Origin: Citrifermentans bremense
GTDB taxonomy: Bacteria > Desulfobacterota > Desulfuromonadia > Geobacterales > Geobacteraceae
NCBI RefSeq assembly: GCF_014218275.1
Contig: NZ_AP023213.1
Span: forward strand, 1,466,001 to 1,530,000
DNA: 64,000 nucleotides
Direction: 5' to 3'
The notes below the pieces were generated by a model, which was given only the letters and a program-made list of their open reading frames with translations, searched no databases and was not told where the DNA came from. Numbering within the stretch: the first letter of the stretch is position 1; the number at the start of each line of letters is the position of its first letter. This document shows, in pieces, positions 26,721 to 39,632 of the stretch. Both the position numbers and the translations under genes were made by a program.

Positions 26721-27962
26721 ATGGATTACGTCAAGCTGATCAACTGCATGCGCTGCGGGATGTGCCTGCCGCACTGCCCGACCTACAAGGAGACCTTCCT
26801 GGAGACCGCCTCGCCGCGCGGACGCGTGGCGCTGGTGCGCAAGCTCCAGGAAGGGGAGCTGGTGGAGAGCGAGAAATTCCTCGAATACGTCTCGCTCTGC
26901 CTCGACTGCCAGGCCTGCGCCTCCGCCTGCCCCTGCGGCGTCAACGCAGGGGAGCTGGTGGCGGAGTTCCGCTGCGAGAGCAAAAAGGAAAAGGGGCTTT
27001 CCCTCATGGAGGACCTGGTCCTGAGAAAGCTGGTGCCGCATCCGGACCGCCTGGAGGCGGCCACGGCGCCGCTTAGGCTCTACCAGAAGACGGGTCTGCA
27101 GCAGGTGGTCCGCTCGCTGGGGCTGTTGAAGCTCTTCCCCGAAGCGCTGGGGCGCATGGAGGGGCTTCTGCCGAAGCTCCCTGATGCGCCTCTGCGCCAG
27201 ACCATCAGCGAGGTGACGCCGGCGGTTGGAGAAGAGAAGGGGACTGCGGGCTTTTTCCTGGGCTGCGTCATGAGCCTCATCTTCAGCGAGGCGAGCCTTG
27301 CCACGGTGCAGCTCCTTTCCACCCTGGGGTACCGGGTGGTGACCCCAAAGGCGCAGAAGTGCTGCGGCGCACCAAACATGCTGGGGCACGACCTGGACGG
27401 TCTCAAGGAGGCGGCCGCCTTCAACACCGACCTCTTCGACTCCTTCGACCTCGACTTCGTGGTCACCGACTGCGGCGGCTGCGGGGCGGAACTGAAGAAA
27501 TACGGCCAGCACCTGGACGGTGAACGCAAGGCTGAAGAGTTCAGCGCCAGTGTGCGCGACATCTCCGAAGTCCTCTTCGCCGAGTCGGAGGCCCTGGCAA
27601 GAAAGCTCAAGCCCCTGCCGCTCAGGGTGACCTACCACGACCCCTGCCACATCGCACATTGCCAGGGGATCCGCAGCCAGCCCCGGGCGCTGATCAAGCT
27701 GATCCCCGGGATCGACTTCCGTGAACTCCCCGAGGCGGACGCCTGCTGCGGGTCGGCGGGGACCTACAACATCGAGAAGCCTGAGATGTCGGACCGGGTG
27801 CTGTCGCGCAAGGTGCAAAACGTGCTGAAGACCGGCGCAGAGTACCTGGTGACTAGCAACCCCGGGTGTCTGCTGCAGCTGAAGAAGGCGCTCGCGGAGG
27901 CCGAGCCCAAGGTCAGGGTGATCCATCTCACCGAACTGCTCCAGATGAGCCTGGAAGCGTGA
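26721..27962 (+). CDS. glcF: Fe-S subunit of glycolate/D-lactate dehydrogenase
   Basis: 413 residues. Two N-terminal [4Fe-4S] motifs (CMRCGMCLPHCP, CLDCQACASACPCG) are followed by two CCG units: GCVMSLIFSEAS with CCGAPNMLGH and DCGGCG, then HDPCHIAHCQG with CCGSAGTYN and NPGC. It takes electrons from GlcD and probably passes them to menaquinone. It follows glcD by 64 bp in the same operon. Confidence 0.9.
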   Translation: MDYVKLINCMRCGMCLPHCPTYKETFLETASPRGRVALVRKLQEGELVESEKFLEYVSLCLDCQACASACPCGVNAGELVAEFRCESKKEKGLSLMEDLVLRKLVPHPDRLEAATAPLRLYQKTGLQQVVRSLGLLKLFPEALGRMEGLLPKLPDAPLRQTISEVTPAVGEEKGTAGFFLGCVMSLIFSEASLATVQLLSTLGYRVVTPKAQKCCGAPNMLGHDLDGLKEAAAFNTDLFDSFDLDFVVTDCGGCGAELKKYGQHLDGERKAEEFSASVRDISEVLFAESEALARKLKPLPLRVTYHDPCHIAHCQGIRSQPRALIKLIPGIDFRELPEADACCGSAGTYNIEKPEMSDRVLSRKVQNVLKTGAEYLVTSNPGCLLQLKKALAEAEPKVRVIHLTELLQMSLEA

Positions 27963-28016
27963 GGGCAGGGGGATCCCTCTTCGCGGTGTATACAGTTATT
28001 GGCGCAGTAGGTGGAT

Positions 28017-28035
28017 TGGTAAGAAACATTTACCA
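28017..28035. promoter_or_regulatory. Operator-like palindrome before the FadR-type gene
   Basis: TGGTAA and TTACCA are perfect arms around GAAACAT, 44 bp before the regulator start. TGGT...ACCA is the core of FadR-subfamily sites, so autoregulation is likely. A GTATAC element lies just upstream at about 27989. Confidence 0.5.
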
Positions 28036-28078
28036 GAAAACTATTGCCATCCTCTTAGTAATGTAGTATCGGTGCCTT

Positions 28079-28801
28079 ATGAAATTTACCCCTATCAAGC
28101 CGAAGAAGGTGTCGACCCAGATCGCGGAGCAGATACGCAGCTCCATCCTTGCGGGCGAGTTCAACCCGGGGGAGAAGCTCCCCCCCGAGCGCGAGCTGGC
28201 CGAGCTGTTCGGCGTCTCCCGCCCCTCGGTGCGCGAGGCGCTCAACATCCTTACCTCCTCCGGCCTGGTCGAGACCTATCAAGGGGGGGGCACCCTGGTC
28301 CGCTCCCTGGTCGAGAACTCAGCGGGAATGCCGCTTTCCGAGCTGATCCGCATCGACGGCGACCGTGCCCTGGACGTGATCGAGGTGCGCAAGGGTATGG
28401 AATCCTGGACCGCCTGGTACGCCGCTTCCCGGGCGCTCCCCGAGGACGTCAGGCGCCTCAAGGTGGTGGTCGACGGCATGGCCAAGAACCTGGAGCAGCT
28501 GAAGGCTTCGGAGGATTTCGACGCCCACTTCCACATGCTGGTCGCCCGGGCCACCCATAACGTGGTCTGGAGCCACATGATGCAGAGCATCTTCGAGGCG
28601 ATGCAGGAGTTCCAGCGCGACGTCTGGCGCGCCGTCTACCTTACCGAGGAGGACCAGCGCCTGCTCTTCAGCCACCATCTGAAGATCTACGAGATGATCC
28701 GCGACCGCGACGCCGAAGGCGCGAGAGCGGCGATGCTCGAGCACCTCGACTTCGCGCAGAAGAGATGCTCCGCCTACGTCTCCATGCGCGGCACCGAATA
28801 A
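28079..28801 (+). CDS. GntR/FadR-family regulator, LldR-like
   Basis: 240 residues: an N-terminal winged helix (IAEQIRSSILAGEFNPGEKLPPERELAELFGVSRPSVREAL in the usual order) and a C-terminal FCD all-helical domain with metal ligands (FDAHFHMLV, HHLKIYEMI). The FCD domain of lactate regulators binds lactate or pyruvate. It ends the lactate operon, so repression of lutP and lutC relieved by lactate is the expected logic. Followed by a strong terminator. Confidence 0.88.
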   Translation: MKFTPIKPKKVSTQIAEQIRSSILAGEFNPGEKLPPERELAELFGVSRPSVREALNILTSSGLVETYQGGGTLVRSLVENSAGMPLSELIRIDGDRALDVIEVRKGMESWTAWYAASRALPEDVRRLKVVVDGMAKNLEQLKASEDFDAHFHMLVARATHNVVWSHMMQSIFEAMQEFQRDVWRAVYLTEEDQRLLFSHHLKIYEMIRDRDAEGARAAMLEHLDFAQKRCSAYVSMRGTE

Positions 28802-28820
28802 CGCAGCAGCAAACAAACGA

Positions 28821-28853
28821 CAAAGGCCCGGCAGCCATCCTGCCGGGCCTTTG
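28821..28853. terminator. Terminator after the lactate operon
   Basis: CAAAGGCCCGGCA and TGCCGGGCCTTTG pair perfectly across a 7-base loop. Confidence 0.85.
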
Positions 28854-28974
28854 TCGCTTTCTGTCCGGCGCCGATGGCGCCGCGCCCAAATCCCCCGTTT
28901 TTGGTTGAAGCTCACTTTCTTTTTGGGTATAGTGACCCGTTATTTCTTGCAGATTAATTCCAAGGAGGAGTTCG

Positions 28975-30756
28975 ATGATAGATTTTCTGGGCGGTTGGAA
29001 GAGAACCAGTTACTGCGGCGAGTTGAGGGGGAGCCACATAGGGCAGGAAGTCACCCTCATGGGTTGGGTCTCCAAGAGGCGCGACCACGGCGGGCTCATC
29101 TTCGTCGACCTGCGCGACAGGGACGGCATCTCCCAGATCGTCTTCGACCCGGAGCGCTGCGCCGAGGCCCACGCCAAGGCCGAGTCCGCCAGGAACGAGT
29201 ACGTCCTCGCCATCAAGGGGACGGTTGCCGCCCGCCCGGAAGGGACCGTGAACCCGAAGATGAAGACCGGCGAGATCGAGGTGCTGGTGACCGAGTGCAA
29301 GCTCCTCAACCCCTCCAAGGCGCTCCCGTTCACGCTGGACGGCTTCGTGGACGTCAACGAGAACATCAGGCTCAAGTACCGCTACCTCGACCTGCGCACC
29401 GGGACCCTGCAGCAGAACCTGATGCTCCGCTCCAAGGTGGCGCAGCTCACCCGCTCCTACCTAAGCGACAACGGTTTCATCGAGCTGGAGACCCCGTTTC
29501 TCACCAAGTCCACCCCGGAAGGGGCGCGCGACTTCCTGGTCCCCTCCCGCATCAACAAGGGCGAGTTCTACGCGCTGCCGCAGTCCCCGCAGCTCTTCAA
29601 GCAGATCCTCATGGTCTCCGGGTTTGACCGCTACTTCCAGATCGTGCGCTGCTTCCGCGACGAGGACCTGCGCGCCGACCGCCAGCCCGAGTTCACCCAG
29701 ATCGACTGCGAGATGTCCTTCATCGACCGCGAGGACATCATCACCGTGATGGAAGGGCTCATGGCGCGGATCTTCAGCGAGGCCAAAGGGGTCAAGGTGG
29801 AGCTCCCGATAGAGCGGATGACCTACCAGGAGGCGATCCGGCGCTTCGGCGTGGACAACCCGGACCTCCGCTTCGGCCTCGAACTGGTGGAACTCTCCGA
29901 CATCGTCAAGACCTCCGGGTTCAAGGTCTTTGCCGACGTGGTGAACGGCGGCGGCATCGTCAAGGGGATGAACGTGAAGGGCGCCGGCGCCATGAGCCGC
30001 AAGGAGATCGACGACCTGACAGAGTTCGCCAAGATCTACGGCGCCAAGGGGCTTGCCTACGTGAAGATGACCGCGGAGGGGTGGCAGTCCCCGATCGCCA
30101 AGTTCTTCACCCCGGAAGAGATCGCCACCATGGACAAGGCCTTCGACGCCGAGGAAGGGGACCTGCTTCTCTTCGTCGCGGACAAGCCGAAGGTGGTCAA
30201 CGACTCGCTGGGCAAACTCAGGAACCACTTGGCCGCCAAGATGGGGCTCACCGATCCCAACGTCTTCCGCTTCGTCTGGATCACCGACTTCCCGCTTCTT
30301 GAGTGGGACGAGGAGGCCAACCGCTGGGCGGCGGTGCATCACCCGTTCACCGCTCCCATGGACGAGGACCTGCAGTACGTCGAGAGCGATCCCGGCCGCT
30401 GCCGCGCCAAGGCCTACGACCTGGTGCTGAACGGAAACGAGATCGGCGGCGGCTCCATCAGGATCCACCAGGAGGAAGTGCAGTCGCTCATGTTCAAGAT
30501 GCTCGGGCTCTCCGAAGAGAATGCCCGTTCCAAGTTCGGCTTCCTGCTCGACGCGCTGGAGTACGGCACCCCGCCGCACGGCGGCATCGCCTTTGGCCTG
30601 GACCGCCTGATGATGCTCATCACGGGTAGCGACTCGATCCGAGACGTCATCGCCTTCCCGAAGACCCAGAAGGGTGCCTGCCTCATGTCCGAAGCCCCTT
30701 CCGGGGTGGATGCACTGCAGCTGCGCGAGCTCGGTATCCGTCTCGCCACCAAATAG
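28975..30756 (+). CDS. aspS: Aspartyl-tRNA synthetase
   Basis: 593 residues, a bacterial-type class II enzyme. An N-terminal OB-fold anticodon domain ([24 protein letters not shown] in order) is followed by motif 1, motif 2 ([18 protein letters not shown]), the GAD insertion domain and motif 3 ([11 protein letters not shown]). AAGGAGG lies before ATG 28975. Whether it is discriminating or also charges tRNA-Asn cannot be told by eye. Confidence 0.96.
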   Translation: MIDFLGGWKRTSYCGELRGSHIGQEVTLMGWVSKRRDHGGLIFVDLRDRDGISQIVFDPERCAEAHAKAESARNEYVLAIKGTVAARPEGTVNPKMKTGEIEVLVTECKLLNPSKALPFTLDGFVDVNENIRLKYRYLDLRTGTLQQNLMLRSKVAQLTRSYLSDNGFIELETPFLTKSTPEGARDFLVPSRINKGEFYALPQSPQLFKQILMVSGFDRYFQIVRCFRDEDLRADRQPEFTQIDCEMSFIDREDIITVMEGLMARIFSEAKGVKVELPIERMTYQEAIRRFGVDNPDLRFGLELVELSDIVKTSGFKVFADVVNGGGIVKGMNVKGAGAMSRKEIDDLTEFAKIYGAKGLAYVKMTAEGWQSPIAKFFTPEEIATMDKAFDAEEGDLLLFVADKPKVVNDSLGKLRNHLAAKMGLTDPNVFRFVWITDFPLLEWDEEANRWAAVHHPFTAPMDEDLQYVESDPGRCRAKAYDLVLNGNEIGGGSIRIHQEEVQSLMFKMLGLSEENARSKFGFLLDALEYGTPPHGGIAFGLDRLMMLITGSDSIRDVIAFPKTQKGACLMSEAPSGVDALQLRELGIRLATK

Positions 30757-30764
30757 GGGGGCTG

Positions 30765-31457
30765 TTGAAGCTTGCCGTCCGTTTCATAACCCTGCTGCTC
30801 GTTATCTCTGCGGCGGCCTGCGCAACGCAGCCGCCGCGTTTTCGCGACGAGGCGAGCGCGAGGCTCCAGCAACTGAGGCTCGAAGGCGGCGAGCGGCTCC
30901 ATCCCAACGAGTACGCCGGTACGCTCCAGGCCTTTTTCAAGGGGGACGCGCTGCTTGTGGCCAACGAGCGCGAGGAGGCGGAGCGCTACTTCCAGCTGAC
31001 CCTCTTGAAGGCCGAGCTGCTGGAAAAGACCCTCGACGAGGAGAAGGCGCGGGAAAAGGCCGCGCGCGAACTGGCCGAGGAGGAAAGACGGCGCGCCGAG
31101 CACGAGAAAAAAGCGCTGGAAGAGGCGGAGCGGCGCGCCAAGGCGAAGGCCGCGGCCGAGGAGAGGGCCAGGCGGGAGGCGGCGGAGGCCGAGCGCAGGA
31201 GGGCGAAAACCCAGAAAGAGCCGCAGCTCGTCCCCTCCTACACCGTCAGAAGGGGGGAGTCGCTCCCCCTCATCGCCTCGCGCCCCGAGGTGTACGGCGA
31301 CCGCTCCCTCTGGCCGCTTTTGTACCGCGCCAACCGCGACCAGATCCGGGACCCCAGGCACATCTGGCCCGGGCAGGTGCTGCGCATCCCTCGCAACCAG
31401 GGTCGCGACGACATCTCCGAGGCCAGGCGCTACGCCCAGGAACACCCGCTGCACTGA
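30765..31457 (+). CDS. LysM-domain lipoprotein with coiled coil
   Basis: 230 residues from a TTG start 8 bp after aspS. The N-terminus is a lipoprotein-like signal (LLLVISAAACATQ, Cys about residue 19). A charged Ala/Glu/Arg coiled coil covers about 85-150. The C-terminus is a LysM peptidoglycan-binding domain (SYTVRRGESLPLIASRPEVYGD, then IWPGQVLRIP). It probably anchors outer membrane or periplasmic structures to the cell wall; no enzymatic domain is seen. Confidence 0.82.
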   Translation: MKLAVRFITLLLVISAAACATQPPRFRDEASARLQQLRLEGGERLHPNEYAGTLQAFFKGDALLVANEREEAERYFQLTLLKAELLEKTLDEEKAREKAARELAEEERRRAEHEKKALEEAERRAKAKAAAEERARREAAEAERRRAKTQKEPQLVPSYTVRRGESLPLIASRPEVYGDRSLWPLLYRANRDQIRDPRHIWPGQVLRIPRNQGRDDISEARRYAQEHPLH

Positions 31458-35100
<3,643 letters not shown>

Positions 35101-35125
35101 CAGCAGGCTGAACATGCTTTGCCAG

Positions 35126-35161
35126 GGGGTAAGGAGGTGTCCCCTCCTTACCCCTTTTTTG
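35126..35161 (+). terminator. Terminator after mdh
   Basis: GGGGTAAGGAGG and CCTCCTTACCCC are perfect arms with a 5-base loop, followed by six T residues. Confidence 0.9.
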
Positions 35162-35194
35162 CAAGGCGAAGCGGTGGCGCTGGATAGCCGCAGC

Positions 35195-35224
35195 TTGCAT
35201 TTTGTATACGGCATGTGTTATAAA
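35195..35224 (+). promoter_or_regulatory. Promoter of the kor operon with TTTTGTATAC half-site
   Basis: TTGCAT, 18-base spacer, TATAAA. The spacer begins with TTTTGTATAC (35200-35209 counting the last T of the -35 box), identical to the left arm of the icd palindrome. This suggests common control of icd-mdh and kor. Confidence 0.5.
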
Positions 35225-35275
35225 ACCATATTTTGAACAGCCTGAAAGGGCATTTTAGTCAAAGGAGCTACGTGG

Positions 35276-35470
35276 ATGGAGAAAAAACTGCCGACAATCG
35301 AGATAATCGAGAAGTACTGCAAGGGGTGCCACATCTGTGTGGAGTTTTGCCCTACCAAGGTCTTGGAAATGAAGGGTTTCGTGGCAAGCGTCAAGAACCT
35401 TGAGGCTTGCATCAAGTGCATGCAGTGCGAGCTTAGATGCCCTGATTTTGCAATCAAAGTAACGGCTTAA
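35276..35470 (+). CDS. korD: 2-oxoacid:ferredoxin oxidoreductase, delta (ferredoxin) subunit
   Basis: 64 residues with two [4Fe-4S] motifs: CKGCHICVEFCP and CIKCMQCELRCP. It carries electrons from the thiamine site to free ferredoxin. First gene of korDABC; the set makes succinyl-CoA from 2-oxoglutarate. Confidence 0.9.
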   Translation: MEKKLPTIEIIEKYCKGCHICVEFCPTKVLEMKGFVASVKNLEACIKCMQCELRCPDFAIKVTA

Positions 35471-35492
35471 TTATTCTTAGGAGGTATTGAAA

Positions 35493-36626
35493 GTGGCTAA
35501 AAAAGTTGCATTCCTTCAGGGGAACGAAGCTGCCGCACAGGGTGCATTGTACGCCGGGTGCACTTTCTTCGGCGGTTATCCGATTACACCCTCCACCGAA
35601 GTTGCAGAGGTTCTCTCCATAGAGCTTCCGAAAATCGGCGGCAAATTCATCCAGATGGAAGACGAGATCGGCGCGATGGCTTCCGTCATCGGCGCGTCGC
35701 TGACCGGCGCGAAGGTGCTTACCGCTACCTCGGGTCCCGGCCTCTCCCTGAAGCAGGAGCTGATCGGTTACGCCTGCATCGCCGAGACCCCGGTCGTCAT
35801 CGTCAACGTCATGAGGGGCGGCCCGTCCACCGGCATGCCGACCGGCCCTTCCCAGTCCGACGTGATGTGCGCCAAGTGGGGCACCCACGGTGACCACCCC
35901 GCCATCTGCCTCGTTCCGGCTTCCGTCCAGGAGCTGTTCGAAGAGACGGTTCGCGCCTTCAACCTGGCCGAGAAATACCGCACCCCGGTAATGGTCATGC
36001 CCGACGAGATCGTCGCCCACATGCGCGAGCGCATCGTGTTCCCCGAGCCGGGCGAGATGGAAGTCATCAACCGCACCGCTCCGAGCGTCCCTCCGGCTGA
36101 GTACAAGCCGTACGACACCAAGTTCGGCGACGTACCTCCCCTTGCCGCTTTCGGCACCGACTATCGCTTCCACGTAACCGGCCTCAACAAGGCCGAGGAC
36201 GGCTTCCCGACCACCAAGGCAGCACTGGTACAGGCCGAGGAAGAGCGCCAGGTCCGCAAAGTCGAAGCAAATGTCGACGACATCGTGACCTTCGAAGAGT
36301 ACGAGCTCGCCGACGCCGAGGTCGTGGTCGTAGCCTACGGCTCCACCTCGCGCTCCGCAAGGTTTGCAGTCAACGAGGCGAGGAAGGCTGGCATCAAGGC
36401 AGGCCTCTTCAGGATCAAGACCTTCTGGCCCTTCCCGGACAAGCAGATTGCCGCCATCGCCGGGAAAGCTAAAGCGATCATCACCCCCGAAATGAACCTC
36501 GGCATGTGCACCCAGGAAGTACAGCGTTGCGCAGCGGGCAAGGCGCCGGTGACCGGCATCTTCCGCGTCGATGGCGAGCCGATCAACCCGGGGCAGATCC
36601 TCGAAAAGATCAAGGAGGTCAAGTAA
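35493..36626 (+). CDS. korA: 2-oxoglutarate:ferredoxin oxidoreductase, alpha subunit
   Basis: 377 residues. N-terminal pyrimidine-binding part with GGYPITPSTEVAE, QMEDEIGAMASVIGAS and TSGPGLSLKQE; C-terminal transketolase-like domain. GTG 35493 is chosen because AGGAGGT ends 8 bases upstream; TTG at 35487 would leave only 2 bases. Acts with KorB in oxidative decarboxylation of 2-oxoglutarate, with ferredoxin as acceptor. Confidence 0.92.
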   Translation: MAKKVAFLQGNEAAAQGALYAGCTFFGGYPITPSTEVAEVLSIELPKIGGKFIQMEDEIGAMASVIGASLTGAKVLTATSGPGLSLKQELIGYACIAETPVVIVNVMRGGPSTGMPTGPSQSDVMCAKWGTHGDHPAICLVPASVQELFEETVRAFNLAEKYRTPVMVMPDEIVAHMRERIVFPEPGEMEVINRTAPSVPPAEYKPYDTKFGDVPPLAAFGTDYRFHVTGLNKAEDGFPTTKAALVQAEEERQVRKVEANVDDIVTFEEYELADAEVVVVAYGSTSRSARFAVNEARKAGIKAGLFRIKTFWPFPDKQIAAIAGKAKAIITPEMNLGMCTQEVQRCAAGKAPVTGIFRVDGEPINPGQILEKIKEVK

Positions 36627-36627
36627 C

Positions 36628-37440
36628 ATGTCTTTTGATTACGATAAGTACATCCGTCCTGGCAAGCTGCCGCACATCTGGTGCCCCGGTTGCGGTCACG
36701 GCATCGTCATGAAGGGTCTGATCCGCGCCATCGACACCCTGGGCCTCGAGAAGAACAACACCGCTATCGTTTCCGGTATCGGCTGCGCTTCCCGTCTTCC
36801 CGGCTACCTCGACTTCTGCACCCTGCACACGGCACACGGCCGTGCAGCAGCTTTCGCCACCGGCGTAAAGATGGCGAAGCCTGAGATGAACGTGATCCTC
36901 GTCGGCGGCGACGGCGACGGTACCGCCATCGGCGGCAACCACTTCATCCACGCCTGCCGCAGAAACATCGACATGACCTACATCATCATGAACAACAACA
37001 TCTACGGCATGACCGGCGGCCAGTTCTCCCCGTGCACCCCGACCGGCGCCAAGGCTTCGACCACCGTGTACGGCAACCCGGACCCGGCATTCGACGTCGC
37101 GAAGCTTGCCATCGGCGCCGGCGCGACTTTCGTTGCCCGCGGCACCGCGTACCATGCTACCCAGATCGACAAGCTGATCGTCGAGGCCGTGCAGCACAAA
37201 GGGTTCTCGGTAGTCGAGATCCTTGACGACTGCCCGACCACCTACGGTCGTCGCAACAAGTACAAGTCCGTCATCGAGATGATGAACCGCCTGAAGGACG
37301 TGGCTGTTCCCGTCAAGGCTGCCGAGAAGATGACTGCCGAGCAGCTCGAAGGCAAGATCCTCACCGGCGTTCTTTACAAAGAAGAAAGGCCCAACTACAC
37401 GGACGAGTACGCGAAGGTCATCGAGCGCGCCAAGAAATAA
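36628..37440 (+). CDS. korB: 2-oxoglutarate:ferredoxin oxidoreductase, beta subunit
   Basis: 270 residues holding the thiamine pyrophosphate site: WCPGCGHG, GIGCASRLPGY, GDGDGTAIGGNH with the Mg-TPP motif, and NNNIYGMTGGQ. The start codon is one base after the korA stop, so the two are coupled. A 57-bp longer frame inside korA was not used. Confidence 0.93.
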   Translation: MSFDYDKYIRPGKLPHIWCPGCGHGIVMKGLIRAIDTLGLEKNNTAIVSGIGCASRLPGYLDFCTLHTAHGRAAAFATGVKMAKPEMNVILVGGDGDGTAIGGNHFIHACRRNIDMTYIIMNNNIYGMTGGQFSPCTPTGAKASTTVYGNPDPAFDVAKLAIGAGATFVARGTAYHATQIDKLIVEAVQHKGFSVVEILDDCPTTYGRRNKYKSVIEMMNRLKDVAVPVKAAEKMTAEQLEGKILTGVLYKEERPNYTDEYAKVIERAKK

Positions 37441-37460
37441 CCAAAGGAGGAGAACCTCAG

Positions 37461-38009
37461 ATGTCTCAGAGATATGAAATCAGATTTTCCGGGGCTGGCG
37501 GGCAGGGTCTCATCCTTGCCGGTGTCATCATGGCCGAAGCCGCTTCCATCTACGACGGCAAGCAGGCAGTTCAGTCCCAGAGCTACGGCCCCGAGGCAAG
37601 GGGTGGTGCATCCAAGTCGGAGGTCATCATCTCCGATACCCTTATCGACTACCCGAAAGCAACCGTGGTTGACGCGCTGCTCGCGCTGACCCAGGAAGCC
37701 GCCGACAAGTACTCCCACGACCTGAAAGAAGGCGGGGTACTGCTGATCGATTCTGACCTGGTGAAGAAAGTACCGGCGGGGAAATTCAAAACCGTCGCCT
37801 TCCCGATCATCAACACCGCGAAGAACGAAGTCGGCCGCGAGATCGTCGCGAACATCGTGGCGCTGGGCGCCATGGTGGCACTGACCGAAGTCGTTTCCAA
37901 GGAAGGCGCAGAGAAAGCAGTTCTCGCCCGCGTTCCGGAGGCTTTCGTCGAGCTTAACAAGAAGGCGTTCCAGATGGGTTACGAGAAGGCGATCGCAGCA
38001 CGCGCCTAA
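37461..38009 (+). CDS. korC: 2-oxoglutarate:ferredoxin oxidoreductase, gamma subunit
   Basis: 182 residues of the 2-oxoacid oxidoreductase gamma family: FSGAGGQGLILAGVIMAEAA, SYGPEARGGASKSEVIIS. It completes the enzyme with KorD, KorA and KorB. AAAGGAGGAG precedes the ATG. A terminator follows directly. Confidence 0.92.
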   Translation: MSQRYEIRFSGAGGQGLILAGVIMAEAASIYDGKQAVQSQSYGPEARGGASKSEVIISDTLIDYPKATVVDALLALTQEAADKYSHDLKEGGVLLIDSDLVKKVPAGKFKTVAFPIINTAKNEVGREIVANIVALGAMVALTEVVSKEGAEKAVLARVPEAFVELNKKAFQMGYEKAIAARA

Positions 38010-38033
38010 TCTCAGCCTGCACAGGTAACATCG

Positions 38034-38066
38034 AAAGGCCCGGCGGCAACGCCGGGCCTTTTTTTT
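38034..38066 (+). terminator. Terminator after korC
   Basis: AAAGGCCCGGCG and CGCCGGGCCTTT pair across GCAA with a long T-run. Confidence 0.9.
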
Positions 38067-38240
38067 CGAATAATTTCGTGGCCCCCTGGGTATAGATGCG
38101 CTCGAAGCGCAGCACGCGACCGAACGTCCCCTCCTTTGCGAAAGCTCTTGAAAGATGTGCATGAAACGTGAGGCAAAAAGAAAAATGCGTCGAAACGTCG
38201 GGCACAGTTGCCTACAGAAGCGCTGCACGCGCCCAGCGTT

Positions 38241-38260
38241 CCCCCCTTTGCGAAGGGGGG
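38241..38260. repeat. GC-rich intergenic inverted repeat
   Basis: CCCCCCTT and AAGGGGGG are perfect arms around TGCG, followed by more G-runs. Same class as 5009-5029. Confidence 0.5.
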
Positions 38261-38368
38261 ACAGGGGGGATTTGCTTGTGGTGGAAGGTGCCGCAGCCTG
38301 ATCACTTTGAAATTCCCCTGATTATTCGATATAAGAATAAAAGCCAGCATCCTCAATGAGAACCGGGA

Positions 38369-39625
38369 GTGATCGTGTCACTCGAACTTTGCCACATGGC
38401 GCTAAGACAGACGCTGGACCTGATCGGACTTACAGACGAGACTCTGCAGGGACTGACGCGCCGCAAGTTCACCAGCGACGAACTATACGGCGAGGTCCTC
38501 GGGAAGCTTTTAGGCGGCAACGGGGTACGCGGCCCTTCCGGCATCCTCATCGCCAGCGAGAGCGCCGACGCAGCCTGCTGCAACGGCAGGGTGTTCCACC
38601 TGCGCCACGAGCGTCTGGTTGAGCGCTCCGACGTCATCTGCATCGAAACCGGTTCGAGCTATGCCAGCAGCCTGGTCCTTCTGGAAGGTGGGGGGCAGGT
38701 GGTGGCAATCAACTGGAAGGACATCTGTTCCAGCGTCGAGGAATTCCAGGGCTTCTTCCATCCCAAGGTGGTGGCTGCGATGGCGGAGCCGATCCTCAAC
38801 TTCGTGAGCTGCCGCATCAGCGGCAAGCCTGCAGGCATCATCGAGGCTTTCAATTACCCGGGGCGCGCCACCGAATACGACGCCGACGTGCTGCAGAGCG
38901 CGGCCGTGGTCATGGGATCGCTGCTGGCGGTGTCAAACGGGATGCGCGAGACGGAGCAGGCGTTCAACTACACCATAGAGGCTTTGGCCCGGGCCTGTGA
39001 GGCGGCGGAAGAGGACACCGGCAGGCACATAGTCCGCGTCAACCGCTATTCCGGTGCCCTTGCCGCCAACATGGGGTTCAACGTCGAGTTCATCGAGGAC
39101 ATCTCCATCTCGGCGCAGATGCACGACGTAGGGAAGATGAAGATACCGTCGGAAATCCTGCTCAAGAAGGGTCTGCTTAATGCGAAGGAGATGCAGCTGA
39201 TTAGGCAGCATCCGGCGTTCGGCGCTGAGATCATTGGGGACTCCCCGAGGCTCAGGCTCGCGCACCAGATCGCTTTGGCCCATCACGAGAACTGGGACGG
39301 CACGGGATACCCGAAGCGGTTGCGTGGGGAGAGGATCCCCATCGGCGGGCGCATCGTCAAGGTGGCGGACGTCTACGACGCGCTGCGTTCCAAGAGGAGC
39401 TACAAGGGAGCCAGGACCCACGAAGAAGCGGTGGCTGTTTTCAGGGATGGGGATGAAAGGATCAATCCCGCGGCCCATTTTGACCCGGCGGTTTTAGCTG
39501 CATTCTTCAGGATAGAGCACATGTTCGACATGATCTACGACAGTTCGGTGCCGAAACTCGGGTTATACCGCAACCATAAGAACAAAGCCAAAAATGTCGG
39601 CCACGGAGACACGGAGAATAGCTGA
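38369..39625 (+). CDS. HD-GYP domain protein (putative c-di-GMP phosphodiesterase)
   Basis: 418 residues. The first about 190 resemble a GAF-like sensory domain. The C-terminal HD-GYP domain has HIVRVNRYS, the HD pair in AQMHDVGKMKIP, HHENWDGTGYP and VADVYDALRS, with metal and substrate residues intact. Hydrolysis of cyclic di-GMP is expected. GTG 38369 is used; GTG 38375, spaced better from GGGAG, is equally possible and ATG 38396 cannot be excluded. The last 15 residues, running into a CACGGAGACACGGAG repeat, look like read-through into repeat DNA. Confidence 0.85.
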   Translation: MIVSLELCHMALRQTLDLIGLTDETLQGLTRRKFTSDELYGEVLGKLLGGNGVRGPSGILIASESADAACCNGRVFHLRHERLVERSDVICIETGSSYASSLVLLEGGGQVVAINWKDICSSVEEFQGFFHPKVVAAMAEPILNFVSCRISGKPAGIIEAFNYPGRATEYDADVLQSAAVVMGSLLAVSNGMRETEQAFNYTIEALARACEAAEEDTGRHIVRVNRYSGALAANMGFNVEFIEDISISAQMHDVGKMKIPSEILLKKGLLNAKEMQLIRQHPAFGAEIIGDSPRLRLAHQIALAHHENWDGTGYPKRLRGERIPIGGRIVKVADVYDALRSKRSYKGARTHEEAVAVFRDGDERINPAAHFDPAVLAAFFRIEHMFDMIYDSSVPKLGLYRNHKNKAKNVGHGDTENS

Positions 39626-39632
39626 GAAAAAC

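Larger units (their letters stand above)
38010..38368 (+). other. Intergenic region with terminator and GC-rich repeat
   Basis: 359 bp. After the kor terminator there are two imperfect copies of a segment reading roughly GCAGCACGCG...CCTCCTTTGCGAA (38109-38143 and 38223-38256); the second includes the palindrome at 38241-38260. No gene is supported. Confidence 0.55.
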
